Below are positions 32,415 to 46,899 of a stretch of 64,000 nt of DNA, piece after piece. The first letter of the stretch is position 1. Each line of letters opens with the position of its first letter. The notes beneath the pieces are model-generated. The model was not told the origin of the DNA. It saw only the letters and a program-made list of their open reading frames with translations, and searched no databases. Source of the stretch: Sclerotinia nivalis (taxonomy: Eukaryota; Ascomycota; Leotiomycetes; Helotiales; Sclerotiniaceae). Position numbers and translations under genes: made by a program. The DNA lies in assembly GCA_029531795.1 (NCBI GenBank), contig JAPEIS010000003.1, positions 2,666,001 through 2,730,000 on the forward strand, given 5' to 3'.

Positions 32415-35400
32415 GATGGAGTTGTTGGAAGATAGTGGAATATGCATGACTTGCTATTCATTTGAATCCGTACAAAGGAAGATCGCATGGGAATTGCTCC
32501 TGAGTATTTTCTGATTGGGATTGATTATTGATGTGGTGGGTGATGGTTGTGATGTGTTTGAGCTCGATGATGCTCGATGGAGAACGGGCTTTATGATTTT
32601 ATATTGATTAATATTTCTTTTGGTGATTAGTTTGTTAGGTGAAGTGAGGGTATTTATCGGAGTTTGGGATTTATGATTTATATTGACAGAAATACCCCGG
32701 ACTGCATTTGGTGTTTGGGTGTTTGATCGAAACGATTTTTTTTATTGCCAGGGATAGGATACCAAGTAACACGGAAAAGTCGTGGCTTGTGGCAATTGAT
32801 AACAAATGAATGAATATCAATACCACTTTACATACTCTAGTGTAATTTTATTTAGTGATTCCATTTTCTTAAGTAGTTGATATCTTGAAAAGATGATGAT
32901 TTAAGGTGATGGTAATCCTTGAGGAGTAAGTAATATTGCATTTAAACCTTTGTAAAGGGCAAAGCTCTTCTGTTGTGAACTAATAATAAGAAAGTGAATT
33001 AGCCCATTGATCTGAATAATTATCTCAGTAGGTATTACTCCATATATGTACCAAAAGCCAACTTTCTTTATAAACCCTTCTCTTCATAATGTCAAAGTTG
33101 TCATTGTTTATGAAAGACTTTCCAAAGACAATTTTTTGACATTGAGATTTATTGAACTTACCTTTTAATGACTTCCCTCTCTTATCTTCCTAAAACTCTT
33201 TATGCTTCCATACCAATGCATAATGATGGTATCGAATGGAAAGTAAATTCATAATGACCAGTAAGGTATATGGATATCTTTTGCTCTGTAAAAGCAAGGG
33301 ATGGTCCATAGACCACTAAGTGATCATTGATATCAATATTGTGAGGAATCATAAAGTTAATGGATCACACAGCTTTAATACATACTAAAAGCTAAAGAGG
33401 GAAGGAAAGAGGACCCGAAGCATTTCCTAACCTTCCCACTTTTACCTAGATCCAAACGCAATTGCTTCTCAATCATCATGCCCTCTACCCCATTTGTTCC
33501 TGCCATCCTAATAGTTGTGCTTTTTCCAAAGTTCAAACTTTTTGATCCTTAAAGTTATTGATATAATACTATTTATATATATAAGTAAAGTATTTGGGCG
33601 TAGATGCTTTACCCGCTGTATTTAAGATCTATGTTTGAACTGATGGCTAAGTACTGTCTCTTCCTTCACAGCAACATCTGAATGGAGATTGTAGCGAAAA
33701 ATTTCGCTCCGAAATTCGTAAGTCTTGCAACAAGTGCGTGGCATTATTTGAAAACTCTTCGCATGTCAATTAGACTAATTGGAATCTGGGTGGAGGGGTA
33801 TACATCCTCTTTCGTAAACGCCACAAGATGTCATGACACTAAACCTTAACCCAATGGTAAAATATACTAAAATCAACTAGTCTCATAAAGTTGTTTCAAA
33901 AAATTTCTACTTGTTTCTCATGATATGATGCAAAATCTTATAAGTTGCATCTCTTTTGCTTTGAAAGATTTTGCATTTTCATAAAACTCCATTCTTACTC
34001 AGAATTCTTCATCCAACTCATCTCTTCAAGGAAAATTACCAACAAAACTATCATTTTCCTCCGCTCGACTTGACTATCAAATACCACCCTACAGTTCTCG
34101 ATAGCATATAATTTCCATAATTCCCGCCATAGATCAGTGAGCACGTTCGATCGTACTGTATATTCTGGAAATCTGAATATAAGGTTGAAAAATACGGATA
34201 GTGGCTTGAAGAGATTCACAAATTAATCTAGGTCGGGGTTAGTGTATCAAAAAGATCATTATCGCAAGCAGAAAGAGGATCCTTAATTTTATGCTCGGAG
34301 CTATAGCTGAATGACAATTTTAGGGTAACTATATCCTCCGATTGTTTTTGATTTAAACAATGACTAGTACAACACCGCAAAGAACAATGGCAACATCAGA
34401 TGTGAATCAAAGTATAAACCGATGGAGCAATAAATTAGAAGAACGACAAATATAATGCTTATACGGCAACAAATGTCATTCTTCGCTTCTTTTTCCAATG
34501 TCCTTTTTGCATTACCCGGTTGGAGATCTGGAAGTGGAAGATTAGATGGAGATATGACTTTTTGGCGGTAATGTAAGTATCATGACGGGAAAACCATCAA
34601 TCGAGGTCGATATAACGATGACCAAAACTCATGACCCTTCCAGTAATCCACGGGAAAAGCTCTTCGAGCGGAAACCATATCCGTTACAGTGGTCATGTGA
34701 CCACTTACACTAAGCCCACTAGTCCTATAAGCCATTATAAATAATCTATAGCTAGTAGTCTTTAATCTATATACACTCTTTTACTACTAAATCGAGGTAG
34801 TTGTCCCCACTATGACAATGTCTACTATAGAGGTGTGATCATGGAGCCGGAATTGCGAACTCTCTGTGTTTCAGTTGAACAAAATATCAGGAATACCAGT
34901 TTCAAAACCAGAAGCCTTCATTTAAAGTAAAAAATAAAAAGGAATATGAAATCATGAAAGCAGCCTCTTGATACGGATACCTAGTGATTCTCCATGAGTA
35001 GTTTATGCGACGGAAAGAATCTAAATAGCATCCGAGTTGAAGCTGAGAAGATTGAGAGAGTAGGCTATTCACATTTTCAACTACGACGATATGAAGAGGG
35101 GCGAATTTAAATGCTTGAGAAAGAATATGGAAGAAAAGAGAGGGAGTGGAGATGGGATAAACAAGTGACAAAACATTCACACCATTTGACTAATAGAAAC
35201 TATCTATTATCCATGAATAGACTACGCAAATTCGCACCTCGTTAAACTGATATTCTAACTCTCACACTTGTGAAGTCATTCCGTCCGCCAATTATTCGGG
35301 AAGGGAGTTGCGCGGAACGTAGAAGGAATAAGAACAACGATAGTAACAACAGTGACTTGTAAAAAAAAAGTGAACAAGAAAACCCGAACGATAGCAGGAA

Positions 35401-38400
35401 CAACAAAAGCAATCCGACCTTCCCACATGGGAAACCTGTGGAATTAACTACAAAACTCACGGGTTTCGCATCTGCGGTCGCAGAACTACAACGGACAGAC
35501 TATTGAATTCATAATTTCGGTTTGGAGATGACTTTGAGCTCTGGAAAGCATCTGACGAGACCGTTCATCTAGACAGACTGTCCGAGCGAATGAAAGATTC
35601 GCTCTCCATTCTACCAAAATCCCTTTCCCCATCCCTGGTCAGCTTATTCACTAGCGCAAATACATAATGTGCGGCCTAATACTAAGCAACTACACGCATA
35701 ACAGTACCAAAAGGCAATGCTAACCCCGCGCTCTCCACAGTTTCTCAAAAGCCCGGCCTTACAACCTCACCTACCTAAAACCTGAGCTCGGCTCATACTT
35801 CTCGAGATCCATAAAACCAGTGCCATATTACGAGGTAACACAATAACCTCACTCCATCCTTAATCGTGGTACTTCCTAAGTTCACTTTATCTGTTCATAT
35901 CGTTCGATGAATAAGTAAGCTTCATATCCCGACCGAAGCCATCGGGTCATCATGACTCGTGTGCATAAATAATATGCAGGCAGCCACCTATCCAGTCGGC
36001 TAAGCCGTATCTTATGCATTAGGATATAACGCGGCAACAAAAAAGCGCCTCAGTGAAGATCGCCTTGCGATGAAATGGGGGGATGAAAAGGATAGATGGT
36101 ACCGGTTCAAATACGACGTTGAAAATTTATTCAGCACTGTTGATAGCAGCTAATTTACGCCCAAGCGTTTTCGACCCTAGCGTTTCTTTCCCCTTTCTAT
36201 CTTCAACGTCTTAAACTAATAATATTGTAAGATTAACCATAAATCACGTATCTACTGGATAGACAGCCCCTGAGCCTCTAAATGAAGGAAAGGAGGCGGG
36301 ATCGGTACTCCGCATAAAACCACCACGCACAAATCCGACCGCACCCATAATCCCAAACTTTTGGTAAATTAAAACATTGCAGAAATAAGCATGAGCATAA
36401 GCATATAGACACGTGGGCAGAAGATTTGAAATGAAACGCATGCCCACATGGAATTACACATGGGATGAAGAGCATATTGGCATATGAATTGAACGAATTG
36501 GCAGACATAATAGGGCTTTGTACGAGGTGAACTGTGAAAAGGCATATCGCGTAATGCAAATTTCATCCCCTTATGTGAATCATTACGTGAAATATGCGTG
36601 GTTGCGGCACGGCAAAGTGATAGCGTGGTTGGGCATGGTTTTTCACTAGCTCGATGCGCGATTGAAGGAGAGAAATAGAGCGTAAGAGGTTACCGACTGA
36701 CTGGTTCACTTCAGTTTGCAGAATGAAGTATCCAAGCTGAAAACTAGTTCTGGTTCAGAAATTGTCTTGGGTTTGCTGATGTATGAATATATGAATTCGA
36801 ATGTATCTAGAAACAACCCCCTACCGTTCGTGTAGTGTATGTGTACTCGGTGAGTGTGAATAGATTAGTCAGTCCAGACTCATCCCACTCGTTTCATCCC
36901 CATCCTAACTCCACAAACTCCGTCCCCGTTCCCCAGGTTTTTAAAATTTCTTCTCCCTAATTAAATCTTCTCACAACTTACTGTACAACAATCAAACGCC
37001 CAAACCGATCACCTGATCGTACGCTCATGCAGAAAAGCAAGACATTTCTCCCGTAAATTCGGAGTCGGAAATCGGAGCTGAATGTTAAGCATGTCCATTT
37101 GTACTTCGTAACCCCTTGGCACCCCGGAATATACCTGGGGCTCGTGTAACAGATTATGTGACAAGACTCACAAGAGATATCACATTATTAAGGAAAGTTT
37201 GTACGTGTCTTGGCACGGCTTTCGGGCTTGTGTAACCCAGCTGCGTGTAACCGAACCATTTCTCTCTGGAGGGGTGTAACATTAGATGTCATTGATGCAT
37301 GAGGAAAAGTATCTTTTCATTAAGCATTTCTTGGAGTGCTATTTTCTGGGAGTGCATGCATACCATCTTTTGCCCTACATATGCGCAGCAGCTGCAACGA
37401 TTCAAAACGTGGCAGCCCAACATCTGACATTTACCAAGCTTTAAATCTTAAAACGCCACCTAGCAAAAACCAGCTGATTCAACATCCCTCCGTCATTACA
37501 AAGACGATGGTTGATATTTTTACAAACTGCCTCGAATAGCTCGAATCTCCGTAGTTAATAATTATTAGGGTTTAGTTTGCTGCATTGGGTTTTCGGAGAG
37601 GTTTTTGCAGTTCGTTATCGGATGACTGATAGGTGTGGGTGGGTGGTCGCTGTAGTGAGTGGTAAGGATGAGGGGTGAAGGAGGGGTGGAATGATAAAAG
37701 TATCTCCGGGATCATGGGAGGGCTTTTGAAGTATATGGAGTATGTGCAGGGAAGAAGTTTGGAGTGGAACATTTGGCGGCAAGATGAAGAATTGAATGGG
37801 TGGGATGGAGAGGATGGTTACACAGGATTATTTATGCTTGCAGATTTGTGAAGCTTCACGGAGATTTATCGAGAAATTTATGTAGATTTATGAAATATTT
37901 CTTACAATGTGAAAGTAATTATGCAACGATTGAGTTGGAGCAGATGATATCTGGCATCTTGATAATAGAAACACAAATGAAGGGGTTTACAACGTCCAAC
38001 CCCATTCGCCATTTCCCATGTAACTGTCAAGTACTATTAGACATCTAATTCTCTCCATATAATCATCGACACCCATAACACTCGCCATCTACGTTTAATT
38101 CCCGAACTTCGCCCCCAAATGTCGTTCAATGAGCCGTGATGTCTCATCATCTCATTCGGCATTCGGTGCTCACAAACATTCACATTCACATTCGCTTGCT
38201 ACTTCCTCATCCGCGCCCCTCATCCGATCATCATTACAACGCTCTTACTAAGCAATTAACCTAATCTAGATCCTTTCTCCACGGTTCCAAAAAACTGTGA
38301 TATATGAATGAATATACGTAGCCGCAGGGGTACTTTGAAGATCAAGGCTTAAATTAGCAGTGTAAAGATCGACACTTACGACTTCAAGCCGCAAGGTGTA

Positions 38401-41400
38401 TAGCAATCAAGAACCCTTGGCTGATGAGTTTTCAACTTGCGTTGGTGCCTGGAGATAAAACTTTACAATGCGCCACCCTCGGTGAAATAATTAGGGCCCG
38501 CGTGAAGCGAAAGTTGAAGTCGTGATCTGCTCGTTTGTAGATTCTGTGGAGCTTTGAGGAGGGACAAACGAACAAACAAACAAGCATAAACCATCAAACA
38601 TTACTCTAAGTAAGGCTTTTGCTAGGATAGGTGAGCGGCGAGATTTGATGGTAGCCTCTTGGTGGGTAGACAGGTGGACATGTGGAGAACTGGGAAGATC
38701 GAGGGCTACGCAGTGCGCGCGCGCGCGAGAATGAGATCTTGAGAGTCTTGCAGATAGAGAAATCGGAAAGCAAGCATGATCCCTCAAAACCTTCGCAATG
38801 CAAGGTCGTTTGGGGTAAGTAAGCCCATCGGGGAACCCTCCGTAGTCAGTGGGGTGGGAGTTTGGTGGAAGTCTGGTACCTGGAGGAAATTTTTGCAGGT
38901 CCAGTGTTGTTCATATCTTTCGGCCGATGGTTCTAGGGAGGGGGTTTCGAGGGGAAAATGGAAGAGGTGGTTGAAGGTTAGAGATGAAAGAATTTATCAA
39001 AAATTTCGCAAGGGAAAGCGCTTTGGGGTATACGAGCGTCGAGCGGATAGCCAGATGGAGGCCTTGGGAGGAGGGGGTGGGTTCAAAGGTCCTGGCTTTT
39101 AAGATGGAATTCCATGACTCCAGCAAGGGGAAGGGGAGGGAAAATTTGGGGAGGAAGGATGTCGTTTTGATATGCGCGCGTAAGCTCGCGGCTTGAGGTT
39201 TGTGGTCTCAATTTGAGGATCTAGCCGATGAAGGAGAGCAACAGACAGAAGTGAAGAATACGCCCTTAGTATGAACGGAACTCTAACATTTGTACTGCAT
39301 TTCCTTGAATCTAGCGGTGAACAACTCCTCTTCTCGAATTTCTCGAAATTTTCATGGGAAGGGGATCCTCAAAACTTCGTATTTCATGTACCCCTCTTGC
39401 AGTCGAATATTCTAGTCAGGGCAAACGTCCCATAGTATGCGGATAAACAATATACTTTAGATTTTAGTGCGCGCGTCAATGGATCCATAAATGTTGGTGA
39501 TGAACACTGATGACTAGTGATGAAGATACCCCTGAAAAGAAAGCTAAAGATCCGGTGATCGGAGACCCTGAAAAAGCGCTTATGTAGGTATGTTAGGTTA
39601 TCTGCTTTGGCTTAATACATTAGTAAATAGGGAGTTGAATAGGGCAGATGTTAAGTTTTGCTAGGTACTCCGTAAGATTGATATAAATGAAGAGGGGGAG
39701 GTGCGATGATTATGGAATTATTGTTCGGTACGAAGTATTGGATGGGTAAGTAGATCTCACTATCGTACCGGACCTTTCAGGGAATGCAAAGATGAGACTT
39801 TCTCTCACAAAGCCGAACCAAAGTTTAAAAACTTCTGGATTTTTTCTAAAAAATTTCGGGATTTCTCTTCGCGATGAGGTTGGGAAGGAATTGCGAAAGA
39901 AAAATTCGAAGATATTTGAATGGATATGTATCACATTTAGTGGAGAAAGAAACCGGTATTTGGTCTGTGGTATCGGGATTTTACTAGAATGAATCGTTAT
40001 GATACGATATGTTGATTTGGAGCCGGCGAACGGTCAACATAGTCTCTCCTTCTCCTCGTTTTAAGGAAAACTCGGATTAAAGGGTCTCGTACCGCATTGA
40101 ACTGGCGGTGGAAGATTTAGAAGAAATTTTATTGTTTTGACAACTTTGAATCAGATGATTTGGGAGGCGAATATGTTGTGGTTGGTTCCTTGATGTTGAA
40201 GCCGAGATAATCGGATGAGATTGAATGACACCAAAGTCATACAAATATGCAATGAAGACTGCATGATCTTATCCACCACATTTTAAATTTCGTAATGAAG
40301 TATTATTTCCCTTTTGTACACATCGTCGAACATATTTGTATTTGTATATCTGAGACCGTGTAACGAGATGTTGTTGACAGTTCACAGAACATGGCTTGAT
40401 ACGAATACTCCAAATCGTGAATCTTCATTTTCTACAATTTCAGTTGAGAGGCTCCCTGAGAAATGGCTTGATGAAAGGCCAATAAGGAGAATCTGCAATG
40501 GCTAAAAAACAAACAGGCAAAATAAGGTGTGGGATTGCTGTCTTAGAGATTGCCAACAAAAATGAAGAACATACATCTGTGCGAGAGAATAAAATTGAAG
40601 ATATCCTAAAATCGATGGAATAAAAGTAAATATAAAGTAGACATTCTTCAATATCATAGCCATTATATCGGTAGCCATTGCCGTTCGTTAACCATGTTAT
40701 TTGCTCGTACCTGTGCCTATTCCTAGTCTTTCCATCGATATAACGCCTGGTCTTGTATGTACTTACGGTAGAATAATCCTAGAATGCCTACTAGGTAGCT
40801 TCCGACCCCTTTCATCGTTCCCGCTAAAAGATCCCTCAGTGTTCACATGCAATTTCTCATCCCCTGTCGAATTTCCTAAATTCTCCTTTTTTTCTAATCA
40901 CCACCAATTGGGTTATCTATTGCGGAGACGAAATACTTTGTATTCGTTTGTATATAAAATATAAAATGACGGAGATAGGATTGATCAAATTTTAACTTAA
41001 TTTGGCTTGACATATTTTACCCGCAAAAACTAAAATGAGATTGGATTAGAAAGTTTTCCTTTCTCCCCTTGTCCCAGGAACATTTTGGATTTGTAGTGGA
41101 GTAAATTGGTATGAGTGGGTACAAGCAGTGGAGAAGATTAAAAGGCTTCGAATTCACTTGGCAGTGAATCAACTCGGATTTTGGTGCATGAAGTCTCTAA
41201 ACTCTGGGACCAAGATGAACTTAAGAATACAATCAACCAAGGGCTACACTAGGGACAGCGCTCATCGAAAGGCTTCCTTTCCTTCTTCTCTTCTTCTAGA
41301 TATATGATATATGCCATCAATTGCGCCACTCAAAAAAGAAATCTATCCATAAATATCTTTTGAAAAGGATCGAAGGCTTATCGCACCCTCACTACTCAAT

Positions 41401-42047
41401 CACTCATGCACGACTGCAACTAGAAATTCATCTCACGATCCACTTCGTTCTGGATTTCAATTCCGTCATTCTAGCCTACCTGTCTACCTACGCACCCTCC
41501 TCTTCTGCTGGATTAAGTGTGAATGATTCGATCTTTCAAATCAAGAAGGGATTTATTAGAACCAAAGAGAGAAAGAGAGAGAGAAGGATAGAGAGAAGAA
41601 ATCAAATACGGTCATAATTTATCATTTACCTACCTACGCTTTCAAGGATTCATTCGACACATCTACCCGGGACACTTTCAATATATTCCATTCCAATTCG
41701 AATTTTCATTCTTGACTCTCAGTACAACACAATACCGGGACTTTTCGATAAGAGATTCTAAAACTTTATGCGGATTCAATACGACGAAACCCAACATAAT
41801 CAGAGACGGGTACGACAGAACCACAACCTTCGACTTGAATTCGAACTCTAATCCTTCTTTACCACGAGGAATAATACAACCTCGATTTCGATAATTCTTT
41901 AAAGACCTTTCTACAATAATATGTTTTAATACGACTTTAATAATAATTTCTCAGACTTTGCCTTAACTTTTGTCGCATTCGGTCATTCCTCCGAGATTCT
42001 ACTCCTGTTTACATTGAACTCTTCAAAACTACCTATCCCGTCCAAAT
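32415..42047. other. Gene desert of about 9.6 kb
   Basis: Only scattered short frames occur, none with a recognised motif or clear coding character; the longest is 108 codons at 38776-39102. A short CG dinucleotide run lies at 38716-38727, and a small hairpin (AGCGAAA...TTTCGCT) near 33692-33707. The final kilobase before 42048 is rich in CTTC and CCTAC and probably forms the promoter and long leader of the PH-domain gene. The rest is unexplained. Confidence 0.5.
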
Positions 42048-44301
42048 ATGATCTTGATGGAAGGATTAATGTTGGTACCACCTGAAAGGGGTACAATTAT
42101 TGGGAGGGCAGTATGGAAGGTAAATTTATTTTCTAGAGTATTCATCTGCCATTCTATCCCGAATGTTTGTCTGACAAAGTTTCCATCATTTCAATAGCCT
42201 CGATATGTTGTCCTTGGTTCCGGAGCACATCTACAAACACAAACCGAACTCCTCGAAAAATCAAATTCAAAGAAGGGAAAATCAATCAAATCTGCATCTA
42301 CAAAACCAAGCTTGGTGGATTTGGGAAAGGGATCAGAAGGACTATTCATTTCAATCTATAAGGCAAAGGTATAGTTTAGACTTGATCTCTTTTTCATCTG
42401 CCTATAAGGGCAAACTCCCAGACCCCCATAGCTCGCCACATTCGCAATGTTGGAAGATATCAAAAGCGCTCTTGTAGTCTGTCTTCGCGGCAGTGGATTT
42501 CGAAGGGCTAGCGGAGCGTCACTCAATGGGAAAATGAGGGGTGCAAAGGTTCTAATTTGACTATCAATAGGGCGATTGGGAATACATTGCACAACACCCA
42601 ATATCTTCTTTTAAATCCTGCGAAATTCGTGCATTATCACATCGAAAACAAGCCACACCATTGCCCACACTCGTGTTGGAATTCAAACCAGATTCGATAT
42701 CGGAAAAGCAACGAAAGAGAAGATCAAGTCGAACAGGGGGGTTAACTTCAAGCAAGGATTCGCAATGGCTGGATACACTTCTATTTCGATCAGTTCCTGA
42801 GGATCGCAACAACATTTACGATTGGCAAATTACTATCAAACCAAGATTACAAGTCAATGATAATGAAGAAAGTCCAATGAGTCCTTTAAGTCCAATATTC
42901 ACATCTTTCACCAATCCATTTTCACCAAGAGATCCAAGACCTTCATCCCGAAACGGCAGACAAGATCAACAAACTCGACCACTTTTTCAATCCTCGGGAC
43001 CATGCGCTCATACCTCAAGAGATCGTCCCACAGCATTAATATCTCCCTCTCCCAGTCTTCGTTCCCATCGCTCGGACATTTCTTCTCAAGCAAGTTCATC
43101 CCATCCACTAACGGGTTTCACATCAGCTCATCCGCAGTCCAACAATACAAATTTACCAACGGATCTACCCTCACCTGTTTCTATTTCTGGTTATGATAAT
43201 TTTATTGAAGGATGGACCACTGCGCAAGGAAGATCCTCGGCATTATCTCATCATACTAGAGGAAGTAATAGTATTGCTTCCGCTATTGCACCTCCACTTA
43301 CTTCACCTATTACAACATCACCTGGGCCAAGAGAAACAATTTTGGATAGAGCATTTCAAATGAGATGTATACCTGGAAGTGAAAGATTGAAAGATGAAGA
43401 GGAGAAAGTTAGTAGTATCGCTCGATTTGAAGCATTAATGAGAGAACAAGATGAAAGGTTATTACAAAAATCGGCGACTGATAGGGATGGAAGATATAGA
43501 CCTTGTTGGGAACTCGAGGAAGAATCTGAGGAATCAGACAATGATGATCCTGCTAATGTTTCAGAACAATTGGATAGACATGATATACTTATGCCTACTC
43601 CTGCACAAAGAGCATTGGATTATATAGCTGGACGACAAACTCCTTTATCTAGGGCGAGTAGCTCTAGTTCAAGACCTATCTCACCTAATAGTCCACCGGT
43701 TCCTTTCCTAAATCGAGATGCTATGAATGCTCTTCATAGTGGTTCAAGTTCAACCAACCAAAGTTTCTCTTCAGTTGGAAATTCTCTTCGCCCACGTACT
43801 GGAACAACCTCATCACATATGCGGAAAAATAGCCGACCATCATCTTTCGCATTACCTTCAAGATCTATTTCTACAAACGCTGTACCATCTTCAAATGATA
43901 GTGGAAGTGGAAGTTTTGGTTTGGCTCCTAATAAAGCTGAAAAGGATAAGAGAAGAAGTAGTACATCTATAAAACGACTTTCTTTTCAGGAATTCGCAAG
44001 GAGATTAAGTTCAACTAGCTCACTTCTCTTGGTTCAAACAAATGCTAGTTCGAATTCGGGAAGAGGTGATAGTTTTAGGGAAAGGGATGATTCTAGACGA
44101 GGTAGTGTGAGTGATTATGGTTTGGAAAGTCCTCCAGAAATTGCAGAGGAAGGTGATATGGATGGAAGAAGGGGATTGAGAAGTAATAATGGATCAAGTT
44201 TGAGAGGTGGAGATGTCCAGAATGTGGATCGGGACATGAAGAGATGCGGTGGGGGATTTAGGGGTATGGGTGTTTTTGGTGGAGAAGGAGGATTCCTCTA
44301 A
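42048..44301 (+). CDS. PH-like-domain protein with disordered Ser-rich tail
   Basis: Three exons, 42048-42119, 42198-42368 and 42571-44301, join in phase 0 to give 657 residues. Residues 12-150 have a PH-like pattern: G-R-A-V-W-K-P-R-Y-V-V-L-G, then LFISIYKAK, GDWEYIAQHPISSFKSCEI, PTLVLEF and a final helix with D-W-Q-I. Such domains bind phosphoinositides or proteins at membranes. The rest is Ser/Pro/Arg-rich with repeated S-P-x-S-P phosphosite-like motifs, an acidic patch (ELEEESEESDNDDP) and a Gly-rich end. The second intron is long (202 bases), and I cannot exclude a small internal exon. The PH assignment is by pattern and needs a structure-based search. Confidence 0.68.
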
Positions 44302-45157
44302 TTCTAATAAGAGGTAGGGGAAGGGCAGAGGAAGATTGCATATTTGCTTTGAGCGTCTTTTCCTTTCATTTCTTGTTTTTTTTTATCGAAGCGATGATAC
44401 CTTAGATGACATTTCCTTTCTACCGGTTTTGCTTAAGGTTTCAGACCTAAAGCTTTAGTGTTTTGGAACACAGATGAGATGAGATGATTGAGATGAAGGT
44501 CATGGGATGGCGTTCTTCTGTGGCTTCTTCAATCTCCAATCTTTCTCAGTGGAATGAGATTTTTGAGAGGTTTCTTCTTGGGAGTGAAGATGGTCTGATG
44601 GACTGGTCTTCTGGAGGATTGGGGAGAAAAGCGTACGATGATCGCATTGGATTTGCAGGAGAATGCACAACATGGCTTTTTATGTATTTATGTATGATTA
44701 CCCGTCAGATGGATAGCTTTTTCATCGAAAGGGACTAGGGATGTCTATGGATAGGATAAGACTTTGGGAGGAATGGGCAGAAAATCGGAGGTGGGAATAG
44801 AATGGATGTGAAGAAAATGGGGAGGGCGGAAGGGAATCATAGATAGGATAGGAAGAATACTGGATGTTAGAGTATTGAAAAGATTACCTCTCTATTGCTT
44901 TGCCTTGTGTTAATTTGAGCCTTGCGTTTCGCATTTGTGTTTTGTGATGTTGATGCTTACTATTTGGTAAGTCAACGCCGTATCTTTTGGCGACGGCTGG
45001 GGCTATCTGTATTGATGTGCGAATTTTAGGTTTGTGATCTTATACTGGTGTTACTGGTGTTTCTGTTTTTGAGGATTTGGGAAGGCATTCGGATGCGTGA
45101 GGATGATTTCCACTGTTTGAGATGGCTTTTCATGGACTTTTTTTGGTGGTGCTTGTT

Positions 45158-45196
45158 GGTGAGGGGATGGAGGGGATGGAGGGGATCGAGGGGAGG
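45158..45196. repeat. GGGGATGGA minisatellite
   Basis: About four units of GGGGATGGA with one C change. Confidence 0.7.
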
Positions 45197-46003
45197 ATAA
45201 TGTGAGTATAGTTTACTCCGTTGCGTTGTTCATATGGTGTGGATGTGAGTGGGTGGATGTATGATTGCTGCAGCGCTGGGGGAGAAGGGGGGGTGAAAGT
45301 GTGGGGTATCAAGTGGATCATTTAGAACTTAGCAGTAAGATGCCCTGCTTTGAAACCTATTAGTAAGATTTTGATGTGGAAATTCAGAAGTTACTTATTC
45401 GCTAGCCGCAAATAGAGAAATGAGTGTTAATCAAATGGCTATCCCGCGGCATTTTTTATTCTGGATCTAGCTTTGACAATGAAAGGTTCATCTCATTAAT
45501 GAGTCAACAGTCTCACTTTTATGATAGCTCAAGAAGAGTTTAGGGTTTATACTATCTTCTGTGCCTTTAAAGTTATCCTAGTGCACCTCGTTGCTTTCAA
45601 ACTCCTGCGGCACTTGAATACATGGAGTGGCTGGCATGTTAACAGAGAATCAAACTGCCGCCAAAAAACCCATTCAAAAATCCTTCGACAATTTGCCTCG
45701 ATCGGACCCGAAAGTTCATTCTTCTATTTCTGCCTGTTAAATCACACCCATATCACACATTTCAAGTCACTTAGTAGTATAAGTTGATGAGGAAGCCAAT
45801 TATGATTTGGGGGATCAATTTGTTCCATCGTTTCTCGCTGTTTTTGAGAGAGTAAGCTGGCAATTCTGGTTTTTATCACTATTGTTTGAATTTAGTTACA
45901 GCGAAGTGTTGTTTTTGATGAAAGTTTTAATCATCATGAGTGATATTTTAAGATGGACAATAGCCATCCTACGCATGACGCTTTCCCAGAACACCCTACA
46001 ACA

Positions 46004-46054
46004 TCCATCATGTAGAGCAATCCATCATGTAGAGCAATCCATCATGTAGAGCAA
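46004..46054. repeat. 17-bp perfect tandem repeat, three units
   Basis: TCCATCATGTAGAGCAA is repeated three times without change. Confidence 0.9.
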
Positions 46055-46899
46055 TCCAACTCGAAGATTGGAGACCGGTATCTCGGAATGGGGGCTGTAG
46101 GAAAATTGTTTGAAACATCTTTGATACTTTTGTTATCAGGTTGCTTTCCACGCTTTTGTTGTCATTTATCCATGATTATTGAATATATATCTGAAGGAAT
46201 CCTATAGGCAGTGGAAATTACCTAGTGAAAGAGGGAGATGAATATTCTTAATTTATCACAAAAAATCTCCTTTGCTTGCTTTGAGCCCTAGTTGTGGATT
46301 CATATAACGGAGTCTGCAACAACCTCACCCGCATCTTGCCCAAAGCCAATAATGCAGTGTTTCCATACGAAATCTTTCAAAATGTCCTGGAAGGAATGAA
46401 ACTAATAATCTTTCTTATTTCTCTTGTTTTGTTTACAAAAAGGAGCTAGTTTTGCTTCAGGGGAGTTTTGTTGTGCCTTATCTTCAGATGACACCAATAT
46501 TTGGGTGAATAATCAGCTATTCCATAAAATCATCCAACACATTCACCTATTGTGGAGAATAAACCCACTCTCTATCTCTCAGCTTCTGGAACCGAGCTTG
46601 CTGCATTTATTTGTTCTTACATAAAGGTTCGAGATTTCTTCCCTATTACATATCAACCGCACAACCCAGCACCCTCCAATTATTCAGGCTGGCGCGGTGT
46701 CCAACACAATGCCCGACACAACGCCTGATATAAGATAAAACGCCCATTCAAAGCCGATTGCGCCGAGAGTAAGTATGGGATATTTTCATCCCCGTCGGCC
46801 TTATGTGTTATCATTATTGTTATTATGGAGATGAGTGTTAAATTTACTGTGTTGATTTTAGTCAGTGACAGCAATAAAATATGAAGAAAGTGACACCAC

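Larger units (their letters stand above)
44302..46899. other. Gene-poor interval with minisatellites
   Basis: The first part is the 3' end of the PH-domain gene. No convincing gene follows. A GGGGATGGA minisatellite lies at 45158-45196 and a 17-bp tandem at 46004-46054. Confidence 0.5.

Noticed and set aside
33995..34219. 74-codon minus-strand frame of somewhat protein-like composition
   Set aside because: Begins with GTG directly after a stop, is short, and has no recognisable domain.
38776..39102. 108-codon plus-strand frame, basic and Gly-rich
   Set aside because: No motif, no promoter or splice context, and overlapped by similar frames on the other strand.
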